This document shows, one piece after another, positions 20,947-32,337 of a stretch of 64,000 bases of DNA. This DNA comes from Limnanthes douglasii subsp. nivea (Eukaryota; Streptophyta; Magnoliopsida; Brassicales; Limnanthaceae). How positions within the stretch are numbered: the first letter of the stretch is position 1; every line of letters begins with the position of its first letter. A program made the position numbers and the translations under genes. The DNA lies in the NCBI GenBank assembly GCA_036936605.1, contig JAUPFV010000005.1, positions 53,154,742 through 53,218,741 of the forward strand, in the 5' to 3' direction. Below the pieces are notes generated by a model. That model ran no database searches and was not told the DNA's origin. It saw only the letters and a list, made by a program, of their open reading frames with translations.

Positions 20947-23878
20947 ATGTTCACAACTAGAAACGCTCTTGTAAAAGACGATTGGTTGAATCTTTCTGAA
21001 CTAGATAAGGCAAAGAAATTTGAACGAGAGAGATGCATTGCTACTGGTCCTCTAGTGTATCCCAGCGATAAGTCTGATAAACCATCTCTAGAAGTTTATC
21101 ATGGATCGTCTTCTACCAAAAATCCAAGATCTAAACGTCTATTCAAGCCAAACCTTTCACCAATCCCATCAGGCTCCTCTATTTAGGAGTCCCAACCCTT
21201 TGACTGCCCAAGATAAAGAAATATCAAGTGTCAAGAAACCCTCTCCGTTCATAGCCATGGGATCTGACATCGAAAAGTCCCCAGAGAAAACCAATCCACG
21301 CCAAACAACATGCTTGGTGAAAGCCCAAGCGACTAGCTCTCAATCAAATTCCTCCAAACTGGGGGTCTCTAAGTCGACAAGCAAAGACAAAACCTCAGGA
21401 TCAGAGATTTGTATAAGAGCTCCTCCAAACAAGCCCTCCGGATCAGAGGCATCCGAAGTGGCTTCTCACACCAAATCCTTCGGAGCTGAGCCCCAACCGG
21501 ACACCAGACCTCTAGAAGAAACTGGTGCTCAACCATCCAGACAGACTATTAAGCCGGAAGCTGACACTCTTCCATCCTCAACAACTGACAAACCTTCCAC
21601 AATGATGAAAGAAGTGATAGAAGATCGTATCGAAGAGGCCCCTTTCGAGACTGAAGCCTTTGGGCAAACTGAGGACGCTGCCTCTGATAGAAAAGGGAAA
21701 GGCAAAATGAAGGTGGGACTGGCTCATCCGGAGCTACCAGAGTGCTTGGAGGGCAAGGTCAACGTGAAGTATTTGCTGGCCATGCAAAATATCAACTACG
21801 TTTATACTCACACCACTGAGCTGGGCCGGATCCGGACTAAGTGGGGGATCCCAGAATCAGTGAACGTGAAGATACCAGTCACACCGGAGACTCCGATGAA
21901 CTGCAAGCTCAATGAGATTGTCATTTACACCGCGCTGTTCAACTGGGGGCTCAGATTCCCCTTAGACCCAAAAATCGTCAAGTATTTTCACCTCATCAAG
22001 CTTTGTCCAAGCCAGTTAAGTCCAAACACTTGGTATACCCTTTTTGCCCGCATAATGAAATCGAGGTTGTCCGACATCCCTCTCCCTATGGAGCAATTTA
22101 CCGCTGTGGCCAGCCTGTGCAAAAATCATCACATCCCAATCTATCACTATAACATGGGAGACAACTTCAAAGTGGTGGATGATTTATTTGAATCAGAAAA
22201 GAATTGGAAAACTTAGTTCCTATTCATCATTGGGACATGGAGAATGGGAGAAAGATCAAGGCTAAGGTTAACCCTATCATGCTTACCAGCAAGTGGAAGA
22301 GCACAAGTAAGTCTTTAATTTTGCTTTTCATTTTATCTTTCTTATTTTTGCAAACATTCAACTCCTGAACCATCTATTTTTCCTTGTTAGTATTACCGAA
22401 GGAGTTCATCGGAGGAAGGGCATACCAAATATGCCAAGCTGAATGCGTGGGCTGCAGAACGTTGGGGGAACGCTTTCCACAACTGTTTCACCTCTGGCAA
22501 CTTGGTAAGATACAACTTATGGAATACCACGGGCTAGAGAGATCTCACATGGGAGGAATTAACCACACCACCTCCTCCAGCTGTCATTCTTAAGAGAACA
22601 GAGGAAAAGGATGGCAAACTGGCCATGCTCTCCAGAGCCAAAGTCCATAGAAAAATGAAAGGAAAGGGGAAGAAAAAGAAGGTTGCCATAGAGGCAGTTC
22701 GGGTTGCTGCAGAGGAGACTGCTCCAGATAATACATGAGAGATCGATGCTACCTTGCTCAAGGTAGTTGAAGATGAAACTGTTAGGGAGGGAGGAGAATC
22801 GTAAAATCCACCAAAGCCTCCTAAAAAGGACCGGAAGAGGGGGGCAAGCGGCGATGAGAGGCCTACGAAGAAGAAAAAATTCACTTTGGGGGAAGAAGTA
22901 ATCCTTCGCCCTTCGGAGCCTCTTCCTCCAACAGACCTAATTGAACCCACCTTAGCAGAGAAGATTCCCTCCGTATTACAATTCGGAGAAGGCACCAAAG
23001 GGTAGATTGATGGAGTAGACATCAGTGCCTTTCAAGACATTAGTCTTTACTTCAACGATTCTGAGAAGGATGATTTCGCTGGCTCCTACCGTCCTTCAAG
23101 CTCTTCAAATATGGTGACTTTCAATGGCAAGTCTTATACTATCTCCGGGAAACACGATGTGGTGGCCCATTCTCTTCTAGGTCATATTCAACCAGTACTC
23201 AACTTGGAAAAGCAAGTGAAAAATCAGTCTGCCCTCACCAATACTCGTAACACAGATAAGGAGACTTTGTCAACTAACCTCCTCAAGGCTAACCAGAGCA
23301 TTGAGGCACTGAAGAAAGAGCTTGAAGAGTTGAAGAAGGAAAAGGATGACCTGTCAACCAAGATGTTCACTTCGGAGAAAGCTAACACAGAGCTCCAAAC
23401 TAAGTCCTCCGGTTTGGAGAAAGATCTCTCCACCTTAAAGGAAGATATGAAGACTAAAGATGATATCATCCAGACCTTGTCTAGTGACAAGACTTCTCTT
23501 GAAGAGGTTGTGTCCAACGTAACCAATGACAAAGAAGACTTGGTAAAAGAGCAGGATCATAAAATTCAGGCCCGCATCGATGCATACACCAACGAGGTGA
23601 TAGACTCCATAGAAAAAAGGTGTGTCGAAGTTAAGTCTGATATGGTTTTTCTTTTCCACCAAACATTTCCGAACAGAGCGCTTGGTACCTTGTGGCAATA
23701 TGTTGAGTATGAAGACATACCATTCCATATGATGCTAGACGATGATAAAAAGAACTACTCTAGTTGAATTGATGACACTACTGACGAAGAAGAAGGAACC
23801 AGGGAGAGTGTAAGTGTTGAGCTCAAAGGCCCCAAGAAAAAAGATGATGCATGAACATCTGAAGGGAATAAGCCCTGA
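20947..23878 (+). pseudogene. Antisense gene of element C (decayed)
   Basis: Homologous to the antisense genes of A, B and D and transcribed opposite to C's own pol. It starts MFTTRNALVKDDWLNLSELDKAKKF at 20947. Exon 1 contains the GIPESVNVKIPV and FNWGLRFPLDPKIVKYFHLIKL region (about 21820-22020), then an 84-nt intron (22307-22390), then exon 2 with a Lys-rich stretch and a coiled coil (23160-23620). Breaks: TAG at 21184 with a frame change, TAG at 22214, further breaks in 22400-23100, and TGA at 23765 and 23852. No good TATA box remains about 100 bp upstream; the LTR of B begins 168 bp upstream. Confidence 0.85.
22307..22390 (+). other. Intron of antisense gene (element C)
   Basis: 84 nt, donor GTAAGT, acceptor TTCCTTGTTAG, at the same codon as in the other three copies. 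Confidence 0.75.
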
Positions 23879-23930
23879 GGTTTTAACTATATTTTCTTAC
23901 TTGTTTTCTTAGTTTTGTGAACCATTAAAG

Positions 23931-24020
23931 TCCTTGGACGGCCAAGGCATTTTAGTATTCGTATCCGGCCTGAGTCCGGTTAATATTTTCTTAAAACTTA
24001 AAGTCCTTGGATGGCCAATG
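23931..24020 (+). terminator. Hairpin array in the 3' region of the antisense gene (element C)
   Basis: CCTTGG (23932-23937) pairs with CCAAGG (23942-23947); a TCCGG-rich middle part lies at 23964-23979; CCTTGG (24005-24010) is followed by CCAATG (24015-24020), one base off. Same order as in A, B and D. Confidence 0.45.
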
Positions 24021-24422
24021 CATATTCTGTGTTCTAATCTTATCACCCGGTTTTTACCCCAACGGGGTTATCTTACTCAGATTTTGTTTTGTTTCATACT
24101 TACTGTCAATTTCAATGGCTAATGTTTAAAGAGCCCATATTTATTTTACAAATATTAAAATTGAGAGTGTTTAAAATCTTGGATGACATGTATTTAATGG
24201 TCATCATTCAACCAGATTAATCCGATCTGTCAAAGATATTTAGTATTAAATTGAAGACTTTAAAGGAATTGTAATCAAATCACACCGAATATTTTAAGAA
24301 GGCATCATATTTCATTAAAAAAGTAGACACCTTATTAAAACCAGCCCGCGCCACCAGGGTAGGAAATAGTATGCCCCCCAATGTTTACATGGACTTTAAA
24401 GAAGTAAATATTTACACAACTT

Positions 24423-27400
24423 TCATTCCAAATATAATCGGAGGTGTTCAATATTCCATGGGTGATTTAGAATTCTTCCATCTTTGTCTTGAAGCCTATA
24501 TGTCCCAGGCTTAAGTTTTTCGGAGACCTCATAAGGGCTTTCCTAGTTCGGAGCTTGCTTGCCAAACTGCTTCCCTTTAGTATGCAAGAAAACCTTTCTT
24601 AATACTTTACCCCTTGACTGAAAATCCCTTCTTTTGATTTTGGAAGCAAATATACTGCTCATCAAGCCTTGGTAATGGGTGGTTCTAAGATGAGCCTTAA
24701 CTCTTCTTTCTTCTAGTAAGTCTAACTGACTTCTGATTGCCACTTCATTAGCCTGTTCGGAATAATTATGGACTTTGTAGGATAGAAGAGTTGCCTCTAT
24801 AGGAACAATTGCATTCATCCCATATACCAAGGCAAAAGGAGATTCTTGTGTAGCAGCTCCAGGAGTAGTCCGGTATGCCCATAACACTTCTTGCAAATAG
24901 CTTGGCCACTTTCATGCATCCCCTTCTAAATTCTTCTTTAAACCAGACATGATGGTTCCATTTTCCACTTTAACTTGACCATTTTCTTGTGGGTGGAAAG
25001 AAGAAGAAAAGCAATGATGAATGCCCCGGGAAGCACAGAAATTCACCATATCATTGTAATCAAATTGTGGCCCATTATCTGTGGTTATCTTTTGTGGAAC
25101 CCCAAATCTGCAACAAATGTTAGATAAGATAAATTTTATAACAACTTTCGAAGTAGTTCCTTTCAGTGGGGCTTCTTCGATCCCTTTTTAGAAATAATCA
25201 ATGGCTACTATAATAGTCATGCACCCCCCGGATGCCATTGGTAGAGGCCCAACTAAATCCAGTCCCCAATGAGCAAAAGGCACTGGCTCAGAAATCGATT
25301 CCATAGGAACAGCTGGGATATGAATTTCATTACCATATCTTTGGCATGGGTCACATTTCTTCACCAACTCCTTGGCATCTGCCATTATGGATGATCAATA
25401 GTATCCGGCCAACAAAACTATCCAGTTTAAAGCCATATAGCCACAGTGTTCTGATCCTTCTTCATCATGTAGTTTGGATAAAACAATTTGGGACTCTTCA
25501 ACCCCCAAAAAACGTAGGAGAGGTCTACTAAGCGACTTCTTATAAATGACCTCTCTTATGACTAAGAAACCACGAGCTTTATTCTTCACTTTCCTTGTCA
25601 TAGCCTTCTCCGGAGGAAAAATCCCATCAGAGATGTATTGAAGAAGGGGAAATCTCCAATCTTCAGGTTGAACTACTTGTACACTTAAACTCTCTTCCTC
25701 TTCTTTGCTCTGATTTGGTTGTATGGAAGGGAATTCTTGTACATGAATCCATGGGTAGGACTCAGAGTATGCTATGGTCGTTAAAGAATCTGCAGTGTGT
25801 TTTCCGATCTAGGAATATGCTCATAGCTAACATTTTTTAAGTTAACTGCCACTTCTTTAAGGATAAACAAGTACTTGATCAACTACTCCTTGTTGGCCTT
25901 GGATTGAACTTCAGCATTATGGATAAGAAGCTGTGAATCACTCATCAACCTGACTCTTTTTGCCCCACACAGAAAAGCTAACTTTAGACCAGCTATAGCG
26001 GCCTCATATGCAGACTCATTGTTAGAAGCCCTAAAAGCAAAACATATAGCCTGGTATAATTTATCGCCATACGAAGAGGTTAAACATATCACAGCCCCAC
26101 AACCTATTGTACTTGATCCACCATCTGTCCGGTTAATCCACAACTTTTTAGTTTTCTCATCTGTAGCTTGTTTAGTACTTCTGTCCGAATGGAATTCTAC
26201 AAAGAAATCGGCAACAGATTGAGCTTTGATTGCAGTTTGTGGAGCAAAATCAATATCATAATCACCCAATTCTACTGACCATTTGGTCATCCTGCTTGAT
26301 ATGTCTGCCTTTTGAAGAACATTATTCAAAGGAAAAGACGTCCGGACGATGATAGAATAAGACTGAAAATACGACCTCATTTTTATGGCAGCAATCACCA
26401 AGGCTAGTGCCAGTTTTTCAAGTTTTAAGTACCTCTTTCCAGCATCCATCAGACTCTTGCTGATGTAGTACACCAGACGAGGATAATTGTCCACTTCTCT
26501 TACCAGCGATGCACTTATAGCACATTCTGACACAACTAAGTATATATATAATGTCTCTCCGTCAACATGTTTGAAAAGAGTTTTGGGAGAAGATAAATGC
26601 TTCTTTATTTCATCAAAATCCTAGTCGCACAGTGGAGACCAGTTAAAGTCTTTAGCACCCTTTAAGGTCTGAAAAAACGGGGCACACCTGTCTGAAGACC
26701 TTGAAATAAAACGAATTAATGCAGCCAACCTTCTTGTCAACCGTTGTACTTATTTAATATTTCGAGGAGGGTCTATCTTTAATAAGGCATCGAGTTGGTC
26801 CGGATCAGGCTGTATCCCTTTCTCACTTATTACATACCCCTAAAATTTTCCGTACTGCACCCCAAACACACATTTTTCTGGATTAAATTTTAAATTGACC
26901 ATTGCTAAATTGGCAAAAGTTTCTTGAAGATCCGTTACGTGCAACTCTTCTTCTAAGATTTTTACCATCATATCATTAATGTATACTTCCATATTTTTAC
27001 CAATCTGATCAACAAATGCTTTGTTCACCAACCTCTGATAAGTTGCCCTAGCATTTTTCAACCCAAAAGACATCACCTTGTAGCAATGGAGACCCTTATC
27101 TGTAACAAAGGTAATGTGTTCCTGGTCCTTCGGATCCCCCTGTATCTGGTTGTAACCGGAGAAGGCATCCATGAAGGACAATAACTTGTTTCCAGATATG
27201 GATTCTACCAACTGATCTATCTAGGGGACTGGATAGAGATATTTTGGGCAAGCTCTGTTGAGGTTAGTAAAGTCGATACACATACGCCATTTCCCATTCT
27301 TTTTCTTTACTAACACCGGGTTGGCTGTCCATAAAGGATATTGAGAATCCTTTATGTGACCCATCTTGGTAAGTCGGTCAACCTCTTGAACTATTACATC

Positions 27401-27671
27401 AGCTTTCTCCTTAGAAAAAGCTCTCATTTTCTGCACAACATGTGCAACATCTCTTCGGATGGACAGTTGGTGTGATATAACAATTGCAGGTATTCCGGTC
27501 ACATCAGCATTGCACCAAGCAAAAACATATTGGTGCTTTGCCAAAAAGAACAACAATATTTTCTTCAATTCTGGTGCCATCTTGGAGCCAACTTTAACAC
27601 TCCTGCCTTCAACCAGGGGTCTCTCTAGGGTCATCAATTTTACCCTCACCCTCACAGGGCTCAAAAAACTG
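24423..27671 (-). pseudogene. pol: pol of element C: RT, dual RNase H, integrase
   Basis: Runs from just after the UAG (27674-27672) to the TGA at 24425-24423. RT covers about 27500-26800, with the active site reading YIND near 26960-26975 instead of YIDD, which removes a catalytic aspartate. Ty3 RNase H is about 26640-26200, the archaeal-type RNase H about 26170-25790 (TDGGSS and SDSQ visible), and integrase about 25600-24450 (HHCC, DNGPQFD-like and HPQENGQ regions). Many stops and frameshifts occur. A short deletion after the UAG changes the frame, so the RT start is now joined to another frame. Confidence 0.88.
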
Positions 27672-27674
27672 CTA

Positions 27675-29318
27675 ATCTTTATTAATCCGGACTGCCCATA
27701 GAGTTTTAGGGTCAAGTGCAGTTGCATACCATTCTTTTGCTATTTTTTGGCTACTCCGGACAACTCCCACTTATCCTTGAACTGCATACTTTAAACATTG
27801 TTGAACTGTTGAAGCCACAACATGCATCCTGGAGAGCCAGGACCTCCAAAAGATTGCATTATAACATGTGGAGGAATCCACCACAACGAATTGTTCCCTG
27901 ACCATCTTCTTGAAAGGGCCTTCGCCCAACAATACTTCCTCCTCAAATTTTCCGATCACATCCGCATATCTCCCTGTGAAGCCCACAATGGATCTATTCG
28001 AACGCTGGATCACTGTTGGAGTTTTTTATCTGTTTATAGGAACTTAAAAGGAGAATATTGGCTGAGCTGCCAGTGTCAATCAAAGTTCTCCTGATGCCGT
28101 TGCCCCCAATCGAAGCTCCTATCACCACAACATCTTCATGAGGCCCAACTATGTCTCTTAGATCATCTTCATCAAAAATAATGAAGGGAAAAGGAATTTA
28201 GGATTGAAAGGAAGACATGTCTCCCTCCAACGGAGTAGCTAGAGTGTGAACATGCCTCCTTGAAGTAGGAGTTGGCGTTGTCATAGTGTCCCCTCCGAAT
28301 ATAGTAAGTAACTCAAAAAATCGTATTAGCCCAGACACTGTCTTAGTGTGTTCTGTTATCACCCCCACTTTATTCCGGGTTGGATCAGGATCCAGATACT
28401 CTGATTCGACATCAAATATTTCAATGATTACCATAGCCCCTTCCGGATCAGATGTCCCTGTATTGTTTGTTGGGCCAGTCCGGTGAGCATTGTCAGGTCT
28501 ATTTCCACTTCTTCTCTTGACATAAGCTCCCAACTTCCCCCTTTCAATCAGATTCTGCACTTCTTGTTTCAAAGCGACGTAATCCTCGGTGTTGTGGCTA
28601 ATATCATTATGATATTGGAAAAAACAAGTGTTACGATTTTCCCTAGGATATTGAAGTGATGCCGGCTTCCTGAAATGTACCTCATCTTTTGTTTTGTCAT
28701 AAATGGTTACCATATTTTCTTTCAATTCAGCAAACCACTCTGGTTGGACCCAAAGTCCTCGATTATTTCTGGACTGTTGGCTCTGCGCTGGAGCTGGGTG
28801 GGATTGAGTCTGGTTTGGAGCAGCTGGGGCAGATCTCACTTGTATCCGGACTGGTTCTGGTTTGGAGCAGCTGGGGCAGATCTCACTTGTTTGTGTACCC
28901 TAGTCTTCTTTATTTCATCTACATTGATTTGTTTTCCCACCTGACTTAGCAGACCGCCCTAGGTCATGGCTTTTTTCTTGGTTACCGAATCGGCCAGATT
29001 CCCTGGGTTTAATCCTTGTCTCAAGGAAGCTATTGCTACCTGTTCGAAGCAATCAACTAACCCATTTTTTGTGTTTACGAACCGGCTTATGTAGTCTTTC
29101 AGTGATTCGGTTGGCTCTTGGGCATAATGAATAATAGAATCTGCATTTCCCTTCACCTCCTTACTCCCCACAAATTGCCTTCGGAAGGCCACCCAAAACG
29201 TATCAAAGTTTCTGATACAACCTTGTGGTAAGCTGTTGTATCATTTCAAAGCACTTCCTGTAAAGGATTGGGAGAAGGCTCTACAAAGAAGTTTTTCATC
29301 ATCATCAACATTCATCAT
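27675..29318 (-). pseudogene. gag-pro: gag-protease of element C, 3' part
   Basis: Continues the gag split by element D. From 29318 it carries the capsid region (AFSQSFTGSA...), the zinc-knuckle region near 28640-28570 (decayed) and the protease active site DTGSS near 28078-28064. It contains a short local duplication near 28790-28890 (repeated GGTTTGGAGCAGCTGGGGCA). Stops and frameshifts are present. The UAG at 27674-27672 marks its end. Confidence 0.85.
29314..29318. repeat. Target-site duplication left of element D (ATCAT)
   Basis: ATCAT immediately before the TG of the 5' LTR, matching ATCAT at 39707-39711 right after the 3' LTR. Removing D and one copy restores the continuity of C's gag. 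Five bases is normal for Ty3/gypsy integrase. Confidence 0.95.
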
Positions 29319-29760
29319 TGATGAGTCCGAATTCAGCATGCTCCCTGGAAGGGCAAATCAGTCTAAGTCTCTCCGAATACCGGACACGCTACAGGGACAT
29401 AAATCGGACAGATCACTTTGAACACTGTAAACTTAATGCTGTTCGAACTATGTCTAAAGTACTAAAAAACCTAAACACTTCTTGACTAAGCTACCTGCCC
29501 TCCTGCTTAGAACTCATGGGTCTTTAAACATGACCCGGGTCCATTAAACATGACCCGAAAGCCCATAAGGGCCCAAACATCATACTATAAATACCCAACC
29601 ACCAGCATTAACTATGAATAATGAAAATTAACTGCTACCAACCTGCTTAATTATCTCTCCACCGTTAAACACCCTTACACCACCGTTAAACACCCATACA
29701 CCACCTTGAAACTCCACTTAAAATTACTAACCTACCCTCGGGCAATTATTATCCACACCA
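29319..29760 (+). repeat. 5' LTR of element D
   Basis: 442 bp, TGATGAG...ACACCA, TATA box TATAAATA at 29586-29593. It lacks an 18-bp U3 segment present in the 3' LTR. Confidence 0.95.
29586..29593 (+). promoter_or_regulatory. LTR TATA box, element D 5' LTR
   Basis: TATAAATA followed by CCCAACCACC, as in the other Tat LTRs. Confidence 0.65.
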
Positions 29761-29763
29761 AAT

Positions 29764-29780
29764 TGGCGACCACAGTGGGA
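29764..29780 (+). other. Primer binding site of element D
   Basis: TGGCGACCACAGTGGGA, 3 bp after the LTR; identical to element A. Confidence 0.75.
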
Positions 29781-29833
29781 GGAGAGAGGTGCCTGAATCA
29801 AGCATTCAAAACCTGCCAAGAAATTCTGTCCAT

Positions 29834-32337
29834 ATGAATCCGAACAATCCAGAAGTACCACCAGCTTTGCTCGAAGTGGTGGGAGAGAATGACGAGTACA
29901 CTATCGAAGAGCATGACAGGCTGAGGGCTGAAATAGAAGCTCTGAAGGCTGAAAAGTCCAAGATAGGCGTGAAAGAAAAATCCAAAGCATCAGCTGCTCA
30001 TCATACCGACAACCCTAGAGAGCCTGAGGCTTCGAAAACTCATGTGAGTACCAAAAAGACACATGCCAGTTCTAAAAAGTCTCACCGGTCCAAGCCTGTG
30101 GAGAGCTCTGACTCAAGATCAGAATCCTCAGGCAGCTCTTCGGACAGTGAGGGAAATGAAAAATCCTTGTCCTCTAGCAGCGATGAGGGTCGAACCAAGA
30201 AAAAGCAAAAGCAGGTTAAGAAATATTCAAGAAAAAGAGATCACCATGGAAGAATGAAAAGGCATATTGGAAAGGGGTCATCTCACCACCGGAGGTATAT
30301 GGACAAGATGCTGATGGATCCCTTTGCTTTCCACGATGAGCCAGGTATCTTTGCAACTCCCAATGAGGATACTGTGTTCAGTCGTGGAAGAAATTGGAGG
30401 CAGTCTCCACTGTCTTCTAAAATCCTGTCCGGAAACCTCCCCAAGAGGTTTGACAGTACTAAGATGGAGAAGTACGATGGCAGTACTGATCCGGACAATC
30501 ATCTGGAGCAATTCAAGAACTTCATGATGAACTTTGATGACGATGATAAACTACTGTGTAGGGCATTCTCCCAATCTTTTACGGGGAGTGCTCTGAAATG
30601 GTACAACAGCCTGCCTCAAGGTTGTATTAAAGATTTTGATACGTTTTGGGTGGCCTTTCGAAGGCAGTTTGTAGGGAGTAAGGAGCTGAAGGGCAATGGA
30701 GACACAATAATCCATTGTGCCCAGGAGCCAAATGAGTCCTTGAAGGAGTACATAAGTCGTTTTGTAAACACAAAGAATGGGTTGGCTGATTGCTTCAAAC
30801 AGGTGGCAATAGCATCCCTAAGGCAAGGTTTGAACCCAGGCAATCTGGCTGATTCGGTGACTAGAAAGAAGGCCATGACTTGAAGGAGCCAAATGAGTCC
30901 TTGAAGGAGTACATAAGTCGTTTTGTAAACACAAAGAATGGGTTGGCTGATTGCTTCGAACAGGTGGCAATAGCATCCCTAAGGCAAGGTTTGAACCCAG
31001 GCAATCTGGCTGATTCGGTGACTAGAAAGAAGGCCATGACTTAGGGGGGATTGCTAAATCAGGTTGGCAAGCAAATAAACGTTGATGAAACAAAGAAAAC
31101 CAGGGTGCACAGACAGGTGAGATCCACCCAGGTGGCACCAACTCCAAATCAAAACCAGTTTGGGAACAAAGAAAGAGAAACCGGACAGGGGCATGGTAGG
31201 GCAAAAGCTCAGTCTCAGCCAGCTGCTCCTGCTCAAAGTCAACAATCCAGAAACAAAAGAGGGCCATGGGTCCAACCGGAGTGGTTCGCAGAGCTCAAAA
31301 AAAGCGTGGCCACCATTTTCGATAAAACAAAAGATGAGGTGCACTACCGGAGACCAGCAACCTTGCAGTCTCCCAGAGAGCATCGTAACAACTCCTTTTG
31401 CCAATACCACAATGATATTGGCCATACCACTGATGATTACATAGCGTTGAAACAAGAGGTTCAAAACTTGATTGAAAGGGGAAAGTTAGGAGCATACGTT
31501 AAAAGAAGAGGAGGCAACAGGCCTGACAACACTCGCCGGGTTAGTCCAAGTAATGCTGCCCCGGAGGGGGCCATGGTAATAGTTGAAAGGTTTGATGTGG
31601 AATCTGAATACTTGGATCCTGATCCAACACGAAATAGGGTGGGTGCTATAGAATAGTGTTCTAGGACGGTCTCCGGGCTCATTAAATTCTTCGAGTCACT
31701 GACAATTTTCGGAGGGGACACAATGACTGCTCCTACTGCTTCTTCAAGAAAGAGGCATGTTCATAATTTAGCCTCCCAGCTAGAAGGAGGCATGACATCT
31801 TATCAATCACCAAACTCATTCCCATTCATAGTCTTCGATGAGGATGATTTGAGAGATATTGCTGGCCCTCATGAGGATGTTGTTGTCATAGGAGCATCTA
31901 TAGGGGGCAATGAGATAAGGCGAATTCTGGTGGATACTGGAAGCTCTGCCAATATCCTTTTCCTAACCACTTACAAGAAAATGAATAATCCAGCTGTGAT
32001 TCAGAAGTCAGACAGATCGATCGTGGGCTTCACGGGCAGCTCAGCCGATGTGATCGGGGAGTTTGAAGAAGAAGTGTTATTGGGCAGGGGCCCTTTCAAG
32101 AAAATGGTTAGAATACTCTTCATCGTGGTGGATTGTCCCACTTGCTATAATGCTATTCTAGGGAGATCTTGGCTCTCTAGAATGCATGCAGTGGCTTCAA
32201 CAGTCCATCAGTGTTTAAAGTATGCTGTTCAGGGACAGGTTGGGGTCGTCCGGAGTAGCCAAAAGATTGCAAGAGAATGCTATGCCACTGCCTTGGCTCC
32301 ACGAACGCAGGGGGCAGTCCGTATAAGCGATCAATAG
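29834..32337 (+). pseudogene. gag-pro: gag-protease of element D (broken by duplication)
   Basis: Starts at the ATG at 29834 (Met-Asn-Pro, as in A); an in-frame GTG upstream at 29789 is less likely. The N-terminus is acidic and Ser/Lys-rich with a basic stretch, followed by the capsid region (30480-30840). A 161-bp tandem duplication ends the frame at TGA 30881, and the second copy carries TAG at 31041. The zinc-knuckle motif has its last Cys changed to Tyr (about 31405-31440). A further TAG is at 31654. The protease DTGSS is near 31936-31950. The frame ends at the conserved UAG 32335-32337 (CAA TAG CAG TTT). Confidence 0.9.
30723..31043 (+). repeat. 161-bp tandem duplication in gag of element D
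   Basis: 30723-30882 and 30884-31043 are direct copies. I see one clear base difference (TTCAAACAG against TTCGAACAG) plus changes at the ends. A unit of 161 bp is not a multiple of 3 and breaks gag. Confidence 0.9.

Noticed and set aside
29789..29833. Alternative GTG start of gag in element D
   Set aside because: The ATG at 29834 corresponds to the Met-Asn-Pro starts in A and C, and GTG starts are rare in plant genes.
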